Positions 1-14,300 of a stretch of DNA of 64,000 nt are shown piece by piece. The DNA lies in assembly GCF_964275005.1 (NCBI RefSeq), contig NC_092685.1, forward strand, positions 32,788,866-32,852,865. Direction: 5' to 3'. The position numbers and the translations under genes were made by a program. The notes beneath the pieces were generated by a model. It did not search any database. It was not told the DNA's origin and saw only the letters and a list, made by a program, of their open reading frames with translations. Each line of letters opens with the position of its first letter. Positions within the stretch are counted from its first letter, which is position 1. The DNA comes from Diadema setosum. Taxonomy: Eukaryota; Echinodermata; Echinoidea; Diadematoida; Diadematidae.

Positions 1-1259
1 TATATATATATATACATATAAGAATACATGCATTGGCAACATGTATGATATATGAAACAAATGATTAATGTTAAGTCTTCCATTTTTTAGCCCGAGGTGT
101 ATAATGAATTGAGCCTCATGATAGGCCATTGTTATATTTAGGGGAAAAGTTTGTTTTCATTTTGGACAGCAAAATAAAATTTAAACAGAAACCAACATTA
201 TATAATTCTTGCCTTTAATATCATCGAGAGAAGTTCCCTTAAATGCAGATTTGGAGTTGTACGTGCACCAAGGCCTAGTTAGAAAATCAAACACTCGGAC
301 GGTTGCATGGAGTTCAGGGAATTGGATACTGGAGTGTTCAAAAGGTTGAACTTTCATACTGGCAAATTCTACACACTGCCATCTAAGAATCTACAATGTG
401 ATGTCACAATACGTGTATAGCAGAATGACACATAAGTATAAAAGTAAACTAATTGTAGTGTAGATTTTAGTACAAATTCACTGCCGGTAGTAATTCCCTT
501 GACTTGTTGCTGAAGGCAATGAAGAGGAATACGAAGCGCAGTTCTCAGTGCCTTTTGGAGGAACCAGGTCAAATGCTCTTAGAATGCAGATTTTGGAATT
601 CCTTGCATATTTGTTCTTTGAAAATACATTGTTAATACCACGGCATCTCAAGGCTAATTACATGTGTTGTGCTAATTGTGGTCGACTCGTGATCTTACAT
701 CTATAGGTCAGCCTGAAATTTACATATGCATACGAGTATACAATTATAAAAATGCAAACTCAGATGGTCAACATATTATATACCGGTAAATAAATGAAGA
801 GCAACTAAACCAATAAACCTTGCATTCGTAGGTTGTGATTTTGGCATGCTCAACGCACTTACTTCAACGCGATTAGATGAGTTTTTAGGATAGGCCTGCC
901 TGTATCACCACTCGATCTCAGGTCCATTTACCTGGTAAGATGTAAAGGAATTTGAAGAGAAGAGTATAGGCCTATCGGTAGGGGTTGACACTGCTCGATT
1001 ATCTCTCTCTCTATATATATATATATATTTCTATCAAGTGCAGATTAGACAATACTTCTTACATCGTTTGTTGAAATATATGTAGGCCTACAGTTCTAAT
1101 CAAAGCAAATTGTACTAGAATATGTGCTGCTTCAAATATAAAATGCTTCACACCACAGCCCAATAGTTCTACTTATTACTCAGTGAAGAAGTAGAGTTCT
1201 GTTCATATGCACAGATCTGTTGGCGGTTTGAATCGGAGACTAGTGTGTTGAGGAGTTGA
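1..1259. other. upstream flank of BAZ1A, no gene seen
   Basis: AT-rich sequence upstream of the presumed BAZ1A promoter. It contains a TA dinucleotide run at the very start and a second CT/TA run near 1005-1027. I see no exon, RNA gene or well-bounded repeat here; scattered TAGGCCTA-like words are present. Confidence 0.5.
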
Positions 1260-1619
1260 AACTGAGCTGAGTGCGCGCGATCAGTGAGTGTAGTAAACTG
1301 AGCGCCATTTATTCCCCAAGAAACGTTCGTCGAATCCTTGCCTCCACAACGTACACTGCGATTTACTGCGATCGACCGGGGTGCGCTGCGCGCCATCTCG
1401 CAACAATCCGCAAACACGTCATACATCGCACAAACCCCCTATGCGTTGAATGCGTGTAGAAGCCATGCAACTGGAACGACTGAAGTCTTCTTTCGCCGCG
1501 CCGTCGCTCGTTCGTCGAATTTCGCACAAACAGCGAGCCAGCCAGGCTGGGATATAGTGTGCACTTCGAATGTGTGATGTACGAAAACCACCTCTCTACC
1601 TCTCTCAACAAACGTTCAA
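1260..1619 (+). promoter_or_regulatory. BAZ1A: probable BAZ1A promoter / non-coding first exon
   Basis: This is a locally GC- and CpG-rich stretch in an otherwise AT-rich region, with no conserved reading frame. It ends in a strong donor (CAA followed by GTAAGT at 1620), about 580 bases before the start codon exon. The pattern fits a CpG-rich promoter with an untranslated first exon. No TATA box is obvious and the transcription start cannot be fixed from sequence alone. The exon is inferred, not proven. Confidence 0.45.
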
Positions 1620-2202
1620 GTAAGTACCCTGCTACCCTATATTTCTCCTTCTTGTTTTACTTCACAGTGCTGCATTTATCGCAAAATGTAACCGCAAGTT
1701 GTGCTGAGAATCCCTCTGTTTTGTGAATGCATTGTTTTATTCTATATCGTGTTGATTTAGAACACATGATACTTGTCCAGACGATACGATCGTACGAACG
1801 CGAAGAAACTACACTCTGCACACATGCGTTCCTGCCTTCTTTATCATGTTTATAACTTAGTCTTTCAATGGGCAAATGCTCAAGTATTTATCATGTTCTA
1901 ACCACTGACTGTGAAGATCGCCTTTTTTCAAAATTGCGTGATTTTGATGTTTTCACGATTTGGAAAGAAGGCCTTGCGCCTTGGTTTCTTTTCTTCCCCA
2001 AGTTCACTGAGCTCTTGTCTTGTTATTCTCACCTGACTATGGCTATTGGCTTATGCATTCCATACACAGAGAAGCTCCCACCACATAACACCAGCCTACG
2101 CAATTTACAGCTCTTCAGGATCACCTCAATCAACAGTGGGCCACTGGTCACTGGTGTTCAGAGGAAAGGGTGCTCTGTGTAATGTTCCATCCCTGAAGCA
2201 AA

Positions 2203-2315
2203 ATGCCGTTGCTTCGTCGTCGGGAGTTTAGGCCTGCCAAACCGCCAAAAGATTTGCAGCCTGATGAGGAAGTTTTCTTGTGTCGACTTACTAATGAGAT
2301 ATTCAGGGATTATGA
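2203..2315 (+). CDS. BAZ1A: BAZ1A coding exon 1: start codon and first part of WAC
   Basis: Residues 1-38. The start MPLLRRREF aligns directly with the known BAZ1A N-terminus (MPLL then a basic stretch), which fixes the initiator. PDEEVFLCRLTNEIFRDY is the hallmark opening of the WAC domain, which binds DNA and helps target ACF. Donor GTGAGT; the exon ends in phase 2. A plausible 3' splice site at 2160 precedes a short 5' UTR segment. Confidence 0.95.
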
Positions 2316-5300
2316 GTGAGTAGACTACCGGCTTAAGAATTTTGGGTAATCCTGGGTTTTAGGGGGCTAACATTAAATTATTTTAGGCTTACTTAAGCAC
2401 AGCCCCTAACCTTACCTGGCTGGGGGGTTCTAACCCTAAAACCCTGGCCTAAAACCAAACCCTAAAATCAAACCCTACAAAGCCACCTAACGTTAACTGT
2501 AATCATATGATACAAAGCACTTTATTTTTCTTCAATTTTAGCGTGAGGAGGGGGGTACATATGGATGTGGCTGTGCTGAAGTTAGAAGCCTTAAATTAAC
2601 CCCCTGAAACCTAGGATTGCCCAAATTTATCCTTGACCTTTTCTGCACCTAGCCATTGACTGAAATGAGGATATGAATAAAACATAGGGTCTGGTGAATC
2701 TAGAGCATAGAGGATCTAGATCTAACAGTTACTCCCTAGTGAATGCCTTTACATGAATAAGAATTTATTAAGTTTGTTGTAATCTTCACATTTCAATAAT
2801 TCAATTGATTTTGACTATTTCAACACCTTTCCCGTCATGTAAAATAATTTGACCAAGAGTTAAACAGATAGGGCTATATTCTGAGTCTAACAGTCACGCT
2901 GCACATGATTCATGAAGTGCAATGTATCTTCCAGGAGAGAAAGTGAGTTTTTTCACAAGAAATCAAAAATTCAAAGAGAAATATTGTGTTCTTCATATGT
3001 TTGACTTGAGCATAATGTGGAGGTTTCTTCCTTTGTATATTTACACACAAAACAGGAAGACGAAGAAAGGATTCATATTTATTTGTGATAGTATTGACCG
3101 ATTCGGGTTCGTTGAGGGCAGCAGACATTTTATGGCACTGGGCGCAGCCATGAGCTCAAATTGCGGTGTCTCAGCCGACCCCCCCTGCTCTCCCCCACCC
3201 CAAGGGCAACATGTTTATCGCGCACTTGTAACAAAGGTTCGCGCACTAAGCAAGCATTCGCGCACTCAGTACGAGACGCCCATTGGCTAAAGCAACCATG
3301 CATCAGTTTTTCATTCTGCGCGCGTGCTAATGTAGGGAGAGGGGTGGGGAGTGGGAAGGGGGGGTCGGCTGAGACACCGCAGTAATGGCGCTGCCCATGC
3401 CAAAAATACACATTGCGCGTCACAGAATCGGTCAATAGCGACATCTTTAATATTCTGAGTAGTGAATTGCTCTTTGTGTGCTGAATAGTGCTGAGTAGTG
3501 GTAGCGTCATATTGTTGTACATATAGTAGTTTCCATGCATAGGAATGCTAGAGTAAATACAGCTGTATGACTGGAAAATGCAAAGTGCGTAACAAAATGC
3601 TGACAATCCATGTAAACTACCACTGTATTGCTGAATATTTTGTTTCAGTGATTTCTTCAAGAGGACAATCCTGTGCAACAGCTTAGTATGGAGCTGCAGT
3701 TTGACAGGGAGGCCTGGTCTAACGTACCAAGAAGCGATGGAAAGTGAGGAAAGGGCTCTGAAATATTTAGCAAGCTTCCCCGTGTACCTTGAGCCCCCTG
3801 TCCTCTACCTGGCACAGATGACCAAGCGAGGGCGGCTGTCAGACATGTGTGATGATATTTTCTTGTTTGTCAAGGATCGCTTCTTTGTTGGGGAAATTGT
3901 GGATGTTGTACACCTGGATACCAGGTAATTTTACACATTTTCTGTATTTATATTGTAAAATTAAGAAACAAAATTGTGCAGAAATTACTAATGGCTACGT
4001 AAGTGGAATCCAACCACTTTCTTGTAAAGCTCCCATATTGTTTGTTTTTCTAACTTGTCATACAGGGATTTTTTTTTTTTTTTTTCAATTTGTTCAATGT
4101 TCTTTTTTTTTTTCCTTTTGTCGCAGGCTTGGGCAAGAGGACAATTTGTTTTTAGTGCACTGTTTCTTTTATGTACATGAAATGAATGTCAGTGTCTTAT
4201 CATCATATCAAAATGTGTTGGTAAATATGTCATTCCATTTACATTTGCAATTGACTAACACAGAGAAACATGCCGTGTGAATCGAGTCATCGTTCCTCCT
4301 CAGTACTCAGCAGATGTTAGTGCATCAGAGAGCAGCGATGATGAGATCATATTTGTCATGGATAATGGAAAGGAAGAGAAGATGAAATCTGTTCATGCAG
4401 AGCACAAGACACCCAAAAGGTATACTACAAGGTTTGGTGACAACAAACATACATATTGACTGTGTTACCTCACCCTTATCTGTGATCCCCTAATGCCTTA
4501 TTAGAATGCTATGCAGATCATGTGATTCTTAACCAGTGTAGTGCAATGAGCAGTACCATCTAGCTCACAGCTGCCTCAAGTATGCATCTACCGATAATTT
4601 GTGTATGCCCAATTCCCAGTTGACTACAAGGAGAAAAAAAAAAAAAAAAATGATTGCTGTCAGGAAACAATATACAAAGATCATGCTCTATTTATGGTCT
4701 TGTTCCTGACCCAATAATTGGAGTTAGCATTTTTTTTTTTTTAACCTTAATCACTTGTCTTATTTAATTGTGGTATGGATACTAATCAAATGATTGGCTG
4801 AGAGCTATCACTCGAACAGTCTGTTATTTTGCCTTAACGCCATTAGTATACTTATGGCCAGTACTAACAATCACACAAATGCTTTAAGCTGCATAGCCAG
4901 TGTATTATGAATGAGTTGCAATTGTTTTTGTGTGTGGATCAGTCAGCTTGGAACTGCTACAGGCCTGAGAATCTTGTGAAAATGGATGCCGCAGAATTTT
5001 ATTCAGAATGCCACCATTTTGTCAACAAATAATGCACAACACTTGGTTGGGTGTTAGTGAAGTTTTCCATCTCGGCTCAGGCATCATATGTTTCGAACTG
5101 TTCCAAAAGTTACTTTCATGTGAATAATTCTTACTATTAACTAACACCTTGTGTAGTGTACATTATTTGCAAAATAATAATTAAAGACTGATAATGGCTG
5201 TTTTGTCTTATCAAGTTTGGTAATTGTCAATGAAGTTGCTGAAGAATAGTAGTGTGATTCTCTTTAATGACAGAAAGTTATGTCCTGCTGTTGTTAAATG

Positions 5301-8300
5301 TTTGTTTGTTTTTCTTTTTTCTCATCCAGGAGTTTACCTGCTCAAATGCTCAAGCCCTCGATGTACAAATATGAAGTCACCTCACTGCAAGGCTCAGGAA
5401 CTTACATAGCTCCTCATAGCAATGTCAGGTCAGTGATCATGGTGATGCCCAAATTGGCAGAATGGAAAGGAAAAATTGCACGGACGTGTAAATCAAATCA
5501 AACTATGTTTTTGTAATTGTAGTATGATTTCTACAGATACTGGCTAAACTTTGTGAGCAGCATTTGATTACCATACATATGCTTTCTTGCCCATTAAAAC
5601 CATCAAACTTCAAACAAACTTGCAAACTGTCTGTGCCACATAGTTCTAATGCAGAAATAGGTTAATGGGACTGATGAATGAAAACCTTATGAGATGACAA
5701 ATTTGACAATTGTTCATATAGTCGTATCTTGTTTCTTTAGCAATTACAAGATTACAGTGTACTAGAGAGAAATTCTGTTGTTTTTAAGTGACAAATAGTG
5801 TTTGTTTCTCTAACATCAGGGAGGTGAGAGGAAAAGGAGTAGGCACTGGATTAGTGTCTTTTGAACCATCCTCGGAGCCGCACTCCCCAAGAGACCACTC
5901 CACTAACTAGATTACTGCCGCTTGGCCGCACAGTGCACATGCGCAATCCTTGTCAACAGGCTGGTGGGTCTCACCCCTCCCTGGCCAGAACCTAGATTAC
6001 TCCACGTGGTACTGGTGGGTGGTGTATACTGGTGCATTACCCATTGCTGTGCCTGCAAATAACACTGGTACATTGTGATGTGCAGTGAACTGGTTGCATG
6101 GTCACATTTTGAATTTTGCAGCTAGTATTTAAAGTATTATAACTTATATGCATTTACATGTCCATGTACTATAAGATTTCTTGGGAACAATGTACTTTGC
6201 ATGTTGTATGGTGAAATAACTTTTACATGAAATGGAAACAAATTATGATTAGCAGCACCAATAATAATATACTGATTGTAAGAATATGAAGGAAACATGA
6301 ACAGCTGAGTAGTGGAACACAGGCCCTATAATGATGTCTGATGATGATAATAATTTTAATACCAAGCTAGCACAGAAAATACCAACCACAACAGCAACAA
6401 CCACCATAAAGATACCCATTCAGCTTTCAAATAAGAATAAAACAAAAGCAGTCAGACAAAAAAAAAGCGCCATGGTGAATATCTTATCAGGCATACAGTG
6501 ATACAGGACATGTGAGATAGTTCAGCTCTCACTGAACTCTCACATGTTTTCACCATACACCAGGCAAGGAGGCAAGTTATTTCACCAAGATTAGGTCCTA
6601 TAGTAGTCTCCATCATGACCACTCTGTCGTAGATTCGAGCCCTCCTGCCTCAATATATCCCCAGCATACAACAAACAAACATTCAAATAGTGTTTTCACC
6701 CCCTGGAGAACTAAAATTGCTCACAAAAATATGTTAGTGGAACCAGAAAAAACATGTCTTGGCGGATGTACGCAAGTTTCCCAAAAAATATGACAAGAGA
6801 ACCAACACGAGCGAACAATGAAGTGATACATCAGACTAAAGAAAAACCCCAACATCTGCTGATCAACAGGTGAATTTCGTCAGCGCTAGTCAGGATTTAC
6901 ACTTGACATTGCGTCGTAATTTGATTAAGACAAGAACAAAACAATGGCTATTGTTAAACAGTTACATTGTCAAAACTCAACTTCTTCTTGGCCGATTTTC
7001 AAAATTTTTGTATCTATCGAGAGCTGAATTCTTAGACTAGCAGGTCCCAAGAGTATATGCTGTGTGAGCCTGCATAAAGAATGTAAAACCCTCATACAAG
7101 TCCTTGTGAACACACACAAGTCAACTGGCCTGTCCATACTCCTAACGATAGAGGGCCAAATCACCGCGGCCCCGAGGATCGAACATCAAAGAGCAGTGAT
7201 AACGATCAGACTGACCTCGTTACGTAAGAGGTCGTTTACTTGTTCGTTGGGGCACTGATCCCTTGTAATCCTGTGTTGAGTGATAGGGAAAACCCTGAGG
7301 GCAGAGTGCCCACTCCTTTTTGTCTCACCTCCCTGCTAACATTGAGGTAACTTAAGTGTGACATATCAGAGTTCTGATGACAGCTATTGCTCTACTTAAG
7401 TTGTTTTGAGTGTCGGGGAAGAGCTTTTGCTTTAAAGAAATTACTTACAAAAGCACCATAGCATGCATCTGCAGTAAATCATGTAACCATACTGCTTCGG
7501 AATGCACCAAATTTGTGTGCTTCAGGTGAAAATTTATGCAATGATGTATAGAGTTGTAGGGAGCTATAGTATTGTGGAACATACGTGCTTTACAATTTGT
7601 ATGCCTCCGCAACGAAGTGGCCGGAGGCATTATGTTTTCGGGTCGTCCGTCCGTCCGTCCGTACGTACGTCCGTCCGTCCCGTTTTGTTTTTGTCGATAT
7701 CTCAAGAACCGTGTGGTGGTTTTACATCAAACTTGGGATGAGGGTATATCCTTGGGGGATAATACTTTGTGTGGATTTTAGGGTCACAGGGTCAAAGGTC
7801 ACAGGTTATTTTGTGAAAAAAAATTTTGAAATTTCATGTTTTTCTCCATGTCTCGCAAATGGTTCAAGGTATCTTCATGGAACTTAGTATATATGCTTGG
7901 ACCGATGGGCAGTGATTATCTAGGGAAGTTGGGGTCATGGGTCAAAGGTCAGGGGGTCAAAGGTCAAGGTCAACTCCTCAAAATATCACTACTTTCCTTA
8001 AAATGCAATATGCCTGAAGGTTTTTGTTTTTGTTTTAACTTGATGTATGCATGTATTACCCAATATATATTCTGTGGGAAGTTTCTTGCCAAAAGGTCAA
8101 AGGTCAAAAGGTCAAAGGTCAAGTGAAAGTGCTGAATTGCACTTTTTCCTCCATATCTCAAAAGTAACTCAAGGTATCATCATGAAACTTACATATTTAT
8201 GCATGTTCAACCTAACAGTGATTCTCTTTGGAACTGTGAGGTCAAAGGTCAAAGGCCAGGTTTAGAAAATGCTATTTTCCCATTTGATACTGAAATTATA

Positions 8301-11300
8301 CTTTTTCTCAATACCTTGAAATTTACTCAATGCATAAACTTATAAAAGGGTCAAAAGTCAAGTAAAAATCATCAGTTCCCCAAATACCTGGACTCTGACA
8401 TTTTAATCATTCATCCAATTGAACCTAGTTCTAGGAAAGTGAACATTCAGCACATTTGTGGCAAACCTGTCATTTTAATATTTTGCCAATTGTGTGAAAC
8501 TGTCATCACACATTGTCAAGACATTGTACTATAGACCTATTAGGAGAACCATGCATTATGGCGGAGGCATATCAGTCGCCGTAGCGATATATCTAGTTAA
8601 GTTATGCATAAAAGTGAAGCTTTAGTTAACCATCTTAGAATATTTTTCTCTCTTCCCACAGTCGAAAGAGAGGCCTCTACACCAGGGATAAGAACAAGCT
8701 GTACCTCAAGCATCATTGTCATGTTGTGGATTATATTTGGACTGTCAAGGTATTGCCATGCTATGTCGAGACTTTCAATTGTCTGAGTTATTGTATCTAA
8801 AAATACTGTGTTTTCAAGTTAATTGAGTGTGTATGTGTACATAAGTCATGATGATGTTGAACTCATGTTTGCATTCAGGATTGTCGGATTCATTTTTTGA
8901 CCTGTCTGAAATTTTCAGTATGGATTAATTCAAAAAGATTTCCGCCGTATTAGCCAGATGTAGCACAATACTGAAGCTATGGCCAGATTATTAGCTGATT
9001 AAGAAGCATGTGAATAATAAGTTTTGGTAAATCATGCATCGGTCAGGATTGACAAATGAGTTTTCTCATTAATGTATCACCCAAATCAGTCACAATACGT
9101 GCAGAAGTTCCGCTTGAATGAGAGGCGCTTTGAGGAATTCTTTGCCGGTCCACCTCCAAACTTCAGCTCCACACCTGCAAAGCGAAACACCCATAAAGTC
9201 ATGCAGCATTCAGAGCAAGAGAGCTCTGCAGATGACGATGATGATGCTAATGATTCAGAAGATTCCGATGAAGACGATGATGACATCCCACTTATGGAGG
9301 TGAAAAAGAAGGCTGCAGCCAAAGGTGGTGAAAAGAAAAAGAGTAAGTACCCACTGATTACCATCAGTTAGCAATATAACTAAAGTAGAAATGTGGGATT
9401 ATTATTACTCCATGCTCGAAGTAGAATGAAACAACATTTACTCCAGATTGTTTTCAATTATGTGTTCTACAAAAGCCAACACCTTCTGTAATTTCAGTGC
9501 TGATGTGCATAAAACCATGGCAGGACTGTGGATGCATATTTCTTTTCGAGGAGGTATTTCTGTCGCATAATAATGACTATGATTTCAAGAGAAGGAAGGA
9601 TTAAACTGCATGTTTCATGTGTCAGATATTGTGCAAGATGGATTATACCAACATTGTGATCTTGCAAAAATGTAGTTACTAATGTAGGTGTCACAAGTCA
9701 GAAATAGTTGTGCAAATGTCAGATTTTTTTTTTTTTTTTTTTTTTAAGATTTAACATGCAGTACAAAGGAAAATGTAATGCAGAACTGTTTTCTCAGTCA
9801 AGTTCCTCAGTGTACTTCCAGTTCTCTTTACTAAGAGATAATAATGTATGTTATGTTTTTCAATTGAAAGCTGCCTCTATGGTCCGATAGTAGGAACATA
9901 CAAGAGGAAAAGAAAAAGCAAAGTTCTGAAGTCAGAACTGCATGTCACATGGTAAATCTCATCTTTAATTCATTCAGGAAAATACAAGACTTCAAACAAG
10001 GAGAATCGAGAGGCCAAGGTCAAGAAGCCGAGGCTGACACCAGAGGAGAAGGCTGCCCTCAAAGCCAAGTTGAAGCAGGAGAGACTAGCAGAGAAGATGC
10101 TCAGGAAGCAGAAGATGGCAGAAGAGAAGGCCAAGGCCAAGGCTCAGCTCCGTGAGGAGCAGGCAAGAGCCAAGGAGGAGCAGCGGGTCCAGAGGGAGCA
10201 GGAGAAGGCTGCAAGAAGGGAGCAGATACGGAAGGACATCGAAGAGAGTAAAGAAAGAAGGAGAAAGGTGAAGGATCATGTTTAAAGCTGACAAATATTT
10301 TGCATGTTGTGTCATATCTAGGGCTTCTTTGTCTCAGTTATTATGTGAGAGGCTCTCTACAAAATGTTGAATATTTCTTTACTTTAAAATTGGTATTTCA
10401 AGTATTTCCCTGAAGACTCTTATGAGCCTCCCTGGCTGTGATGTTTGAATATTGGTTGCCCTGCTTACTGTATCTACAGCGATTAAAATGTGATGTTAAA
10501 AAAATAAAAATAAATTTACAGAGTTTTCCTGCTTTTTTGACTGTTGAAAGGGTACATTCCATGTGACAGTAAAGGACTTTTCAAAATTGTGTACCTTGAT
10601 GCCTTGTTTGATACCATCAATGCAGTGGCATTCTTTAACCCTAATAAGACTGGGCTATTTTGGTAGCTCGAAAGACTGAAGGGGGGGGGGGGGGGGGGCC
10701 TAAAGGGCCCCCCCTTAAGATCTCGGCCGTGGATCGCGCAATCGCCGCGGAAATTTGCACAATGGTAGTGTGCGATGTAATCTACAAGATCATATATTTA
10801 AATTTTCCAAAAATAGTCTTCTTTTATTTTATTTTGATTAATTATGCTAATTTATACAAGAAATCAGACTCTGATCTAAATCAATAAATAAAGCTCCAGA
10901 AGTGCTCATTTTTGGTCTAATAATTCTTTGTGGCATTCTTAGCCAATGTAATTGAAAAAAAATTCGGTATCAAAATTAATTTCTTATGTATTTTATTGTT
11001 TCATGAATTTCTTATGTATTTCCTTGTTTTTTGACCTTTTGTTTTGGTTGTTTTTTTTAACAAAATTTGTGGCAGACACTTTTTGAAGCATACTACTACT
11101 AAAACAAATCAATTTTAGCCATTGAGAGTAAAAATAAGCATATTTATATGAACCATGTGAAAAAACTCAATTTGCATTGACTTTGTACACAAAATCACGT
11201 TTTTGAGCCGTTTTCGGCCTTGCATGCCTGTACAAAAAGTTATGTAACTTCGGAACCGTACCCCCGGGCGTCAAAAAATTTGGTGTCAAAATGTGCGGGA

Positions 11301-14300
11301 AACTCGAAAGAAAAAAGTCGTACAGCATCGCGGCAAGAGCATTGCATGTTGCAGAGTAATCGCGTGAAATGTCGAGGGGGGGGGGGCCTTTTAGGCCCCC
11401 CCAGTCTTTTTAGGGTTAAGTCTTAATTCTTTCCTGTGCTGTTATTTGTTCTCTGCAGGAAAAAGAAGAAGAACGGGAGCGCCAAAGAATTCGCTTTGAG
11501 TACATGAAAGAGTACATGAGGCCACGTGATGATTTAGAGTGTGATGATCACAAGGTAAGATCAAGGTTGTTGTTTTTGTTTTATTTTTTTCAATATATAT
11601 AGCTTAACTAGTTGGTGTGTTCATGTGTGATGCATGTCATCTGTTGTGCGTCGTCATTCATGCATTGTGCATCTAGCATAATCTTTTTAACATTGTCATC
11701 TCTTTCTTGAAAATTGGTGTCAGGATTTTGACCAAACTTGGCAGGAATAATCAATTTATGGAGAGGATCATAGCCTGTACAAATGGTGATTGTACCCAAT
11801 GGGAGGCCTCTTGGGTTGGGCCCAAATATTCAAAATTGCCAAGAATCACATATTCGATATGGAAGTGTTTTATTTGAAATCTAGCCTGTGTTTTTGATGG
11901 TAGCTTCCTCGTTTGTTCTTTCTTTATGTACACAAAATGGTTGAGTATTTAGCGTCTCATTTTCTGCACTCTTACATTCCTTGATGAATTCTGTTCAAGT
12001 TTTGTACAGAGATGATCATTGTCAAATCTTGACCGTTACTAATGTTTGTAATGCCGTCACAATGTTTGGTCTTTTATTGGGTCAAAGGCAGCCACTTCGT
12101 TATATCTTTTGTGTATGCTGTATCATCCAGATTTCTTGATGGATTTTAAGTTTACCTGAGCACAGCATGATAAGTGTTTTCTTAGACGTATTAGTAAAAG
12201 TTGTAAATCACATCATAAAGACTTCCAAAAGTCATTTAGATTCTAATGTATTTCATTGTTTTCAGCATTTCTTATGTATTTCTTTATTTTTTGCTTTTGT
12301 TTTTTTCTTTGTTTTTTTCAATGGAATTTGTCACGGACCACTTATCTACCATAATTAGCAAAAAATCAATCAATGAAAGTGATGAATAGTAAAAATAGTC
12401 AGGTTTTTATGAGTTTCATGAGAGAGAACTGTCTTCCATAGGAAATGTACACAAAATCACAAAAGTTGTAAATCACATCATAAAAACTTCCAAAAATTGT
12501 TTAGATTCTAATGTATTTCATTGTTTTCAGAATTTCTTCTGTATTTCTTTATTTTTTACTTTTGTTTTTTTCTTTGTCTTTTTTTTCAATGGAAATTGTC
12601 ACGGACCACTTATCTACCATAATTGGCAAAAAATCAGTCAATGAAAGTGATGAATAGTAAAAATAGGTTTTTATGAGTTTCATGAGAGAGGATTGTTTTC
12701 GATAGGAAATCTACACAAAATCAAAAAATTGTACACATTTTCGGGTGAAAATAGTCTAGAAGCCTCATGGGTGTTGCAGAATTATTGCGCAAAATGTTGA
12801 GGGGGGTGGATAAATCCCCCCTCCCCCCTGGCCTGATTAGGGTTAAGTGGAAGCAAAAGGTATTTCCACGACAAATGCACACAAGATATCCACCATGCAA
12901 ATTTGCACCATACTGTAGTTTATAAATTGTCAACACAAAAAAGTTAACATATTTGTCTCAATACAATTTACCTTTGTAGGAACTCCCGAAAGCCTTACCT
13001 GTTACAGGGCTAATTCCTCAGGAGCTCTTTGGAGATTGTGTCTTGCTGCTGGAATTCCTCCATGCCTTTGGGGACCAGCTAGCTGTCAGTGAGGACTTCC
13101 CAGATGGTGTATCACTAGGTTAGTATCAAAGCTTCACATCTCACCTGTCAGGGATTTGAGTACTCCTGTTTCATGAAATTTTAACCCGTTGAAGATGGGC
13201 TGATTTTGCTGTAACACGCATTTCCCGTAGACACCTGCCCGAGTATACTCAGGACTAGTCTGCAATGGGTTAAGCACTTGTGTATACAGTTGACTCTGAT
13301 TCTAAAAGTAAAATTAAAGTGTTATATCATGATTTGAAGAAGAAGAAAATATAAAGAATTTTGTCATTTTTAGGCAAAAAAAATGTTATTTGACATGAGA
13401 TTGTTATGTTATATAAGTGTTCTTGATAAAGAGTGTCCATTTTATACATGGCATATGTTAAGTTTCAAAGCATCTGTGGGAAAACGGCTGAATGCCTTGG
13501 TAAGTACTGCGACTAATGGGCCAAATTTAGAGGGTTAATTTGGCTTGCGAACCATCCAAATTTGGCCCGCGAAAAGGGGTAAATTGTGTCCACATCTATC
13601 ATTTGGTTCATTTGTGAACCTTGAGTTGCCGTTATGAAAACTGACCAAAGTCTGTAAGAGACTTTCAATAACAACTAAGGTTAAAATAATTGAGATAGAT
13701 GTAGAAAGCAGATAAAATAAAGGAGAGTGATTTTCTTTCTTGGTAATTGTTTACTCCGTTATTACCGATATACCCTCTGTTTCTATAATCCTGTATTTAT
13801 ATTATACCCTTTGTTTGTGTAATCGTTCTCTTAACAGAAATGCTTGAGGAGGCCCTAACCTCCAACAAAGTAGATGGTAGTCTCTATGACATTATGAGGT
13901 TTTTGCTGAAGTCACTGTTCCGAGTCCAGGAAGAAGATGAAGTGGAGTGGAAGTCAGAACTTGAAGAACAGGGAGTGCAAGTACCCAAAGGTACAAGCCT
14001 AAAAGAAGCCTATTTTAGATTTGATTTAACAGGAATTGTTAAAAGATGCACATGTGGTCATTATTGGATAGTAGGGTGGTTCTTAACTTGCCAAAGTAAC
14101 CATGAAAGCATTAAAAAAATTGCAGGTTTAAGTGATAAATCTTTGATTTATATTCATGCAAGTCGTATATTTGTTTGAAGTCATTTTGGAGTGGTGTAGT
14201 TCCCTATATCCCTATGATATGCAATTCTGTAAGAAATATGTTCCAGCTACTGATCAAATGTGTATCACCAAAATTTTTTTCAAAATATTTTTTCTTTTGG

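Noticed and set aside
3130..3678. 182-residue minus-strand frame
   Set aside because: It covers the inverted-repeat MITE and BAZ1A exon 2 edge on the opposite strand, without conserved features.
5815..5910. Extra BAZ1A exon starting after ACATCAG at 5819
   Set aside because: It would keep phase for a few codons but has no match to the vertebrate protein; exon 5 at 8662 aligns directly after exon 4.
6450..6670. Possible tRNA-derived SINE (B-box-like AGATTCGAGCCC near 6631)
   Set aside because: The B-box match is imperfect, no A box at proper spacing, no tail and no second copy in the window.
7160..7260. Possible tRNA or SINE on the minus strand (GTTCGATCC word)
   Set aside because: A good B box alone; no acceptor stem, A box or anticodon arm could be folded around it.
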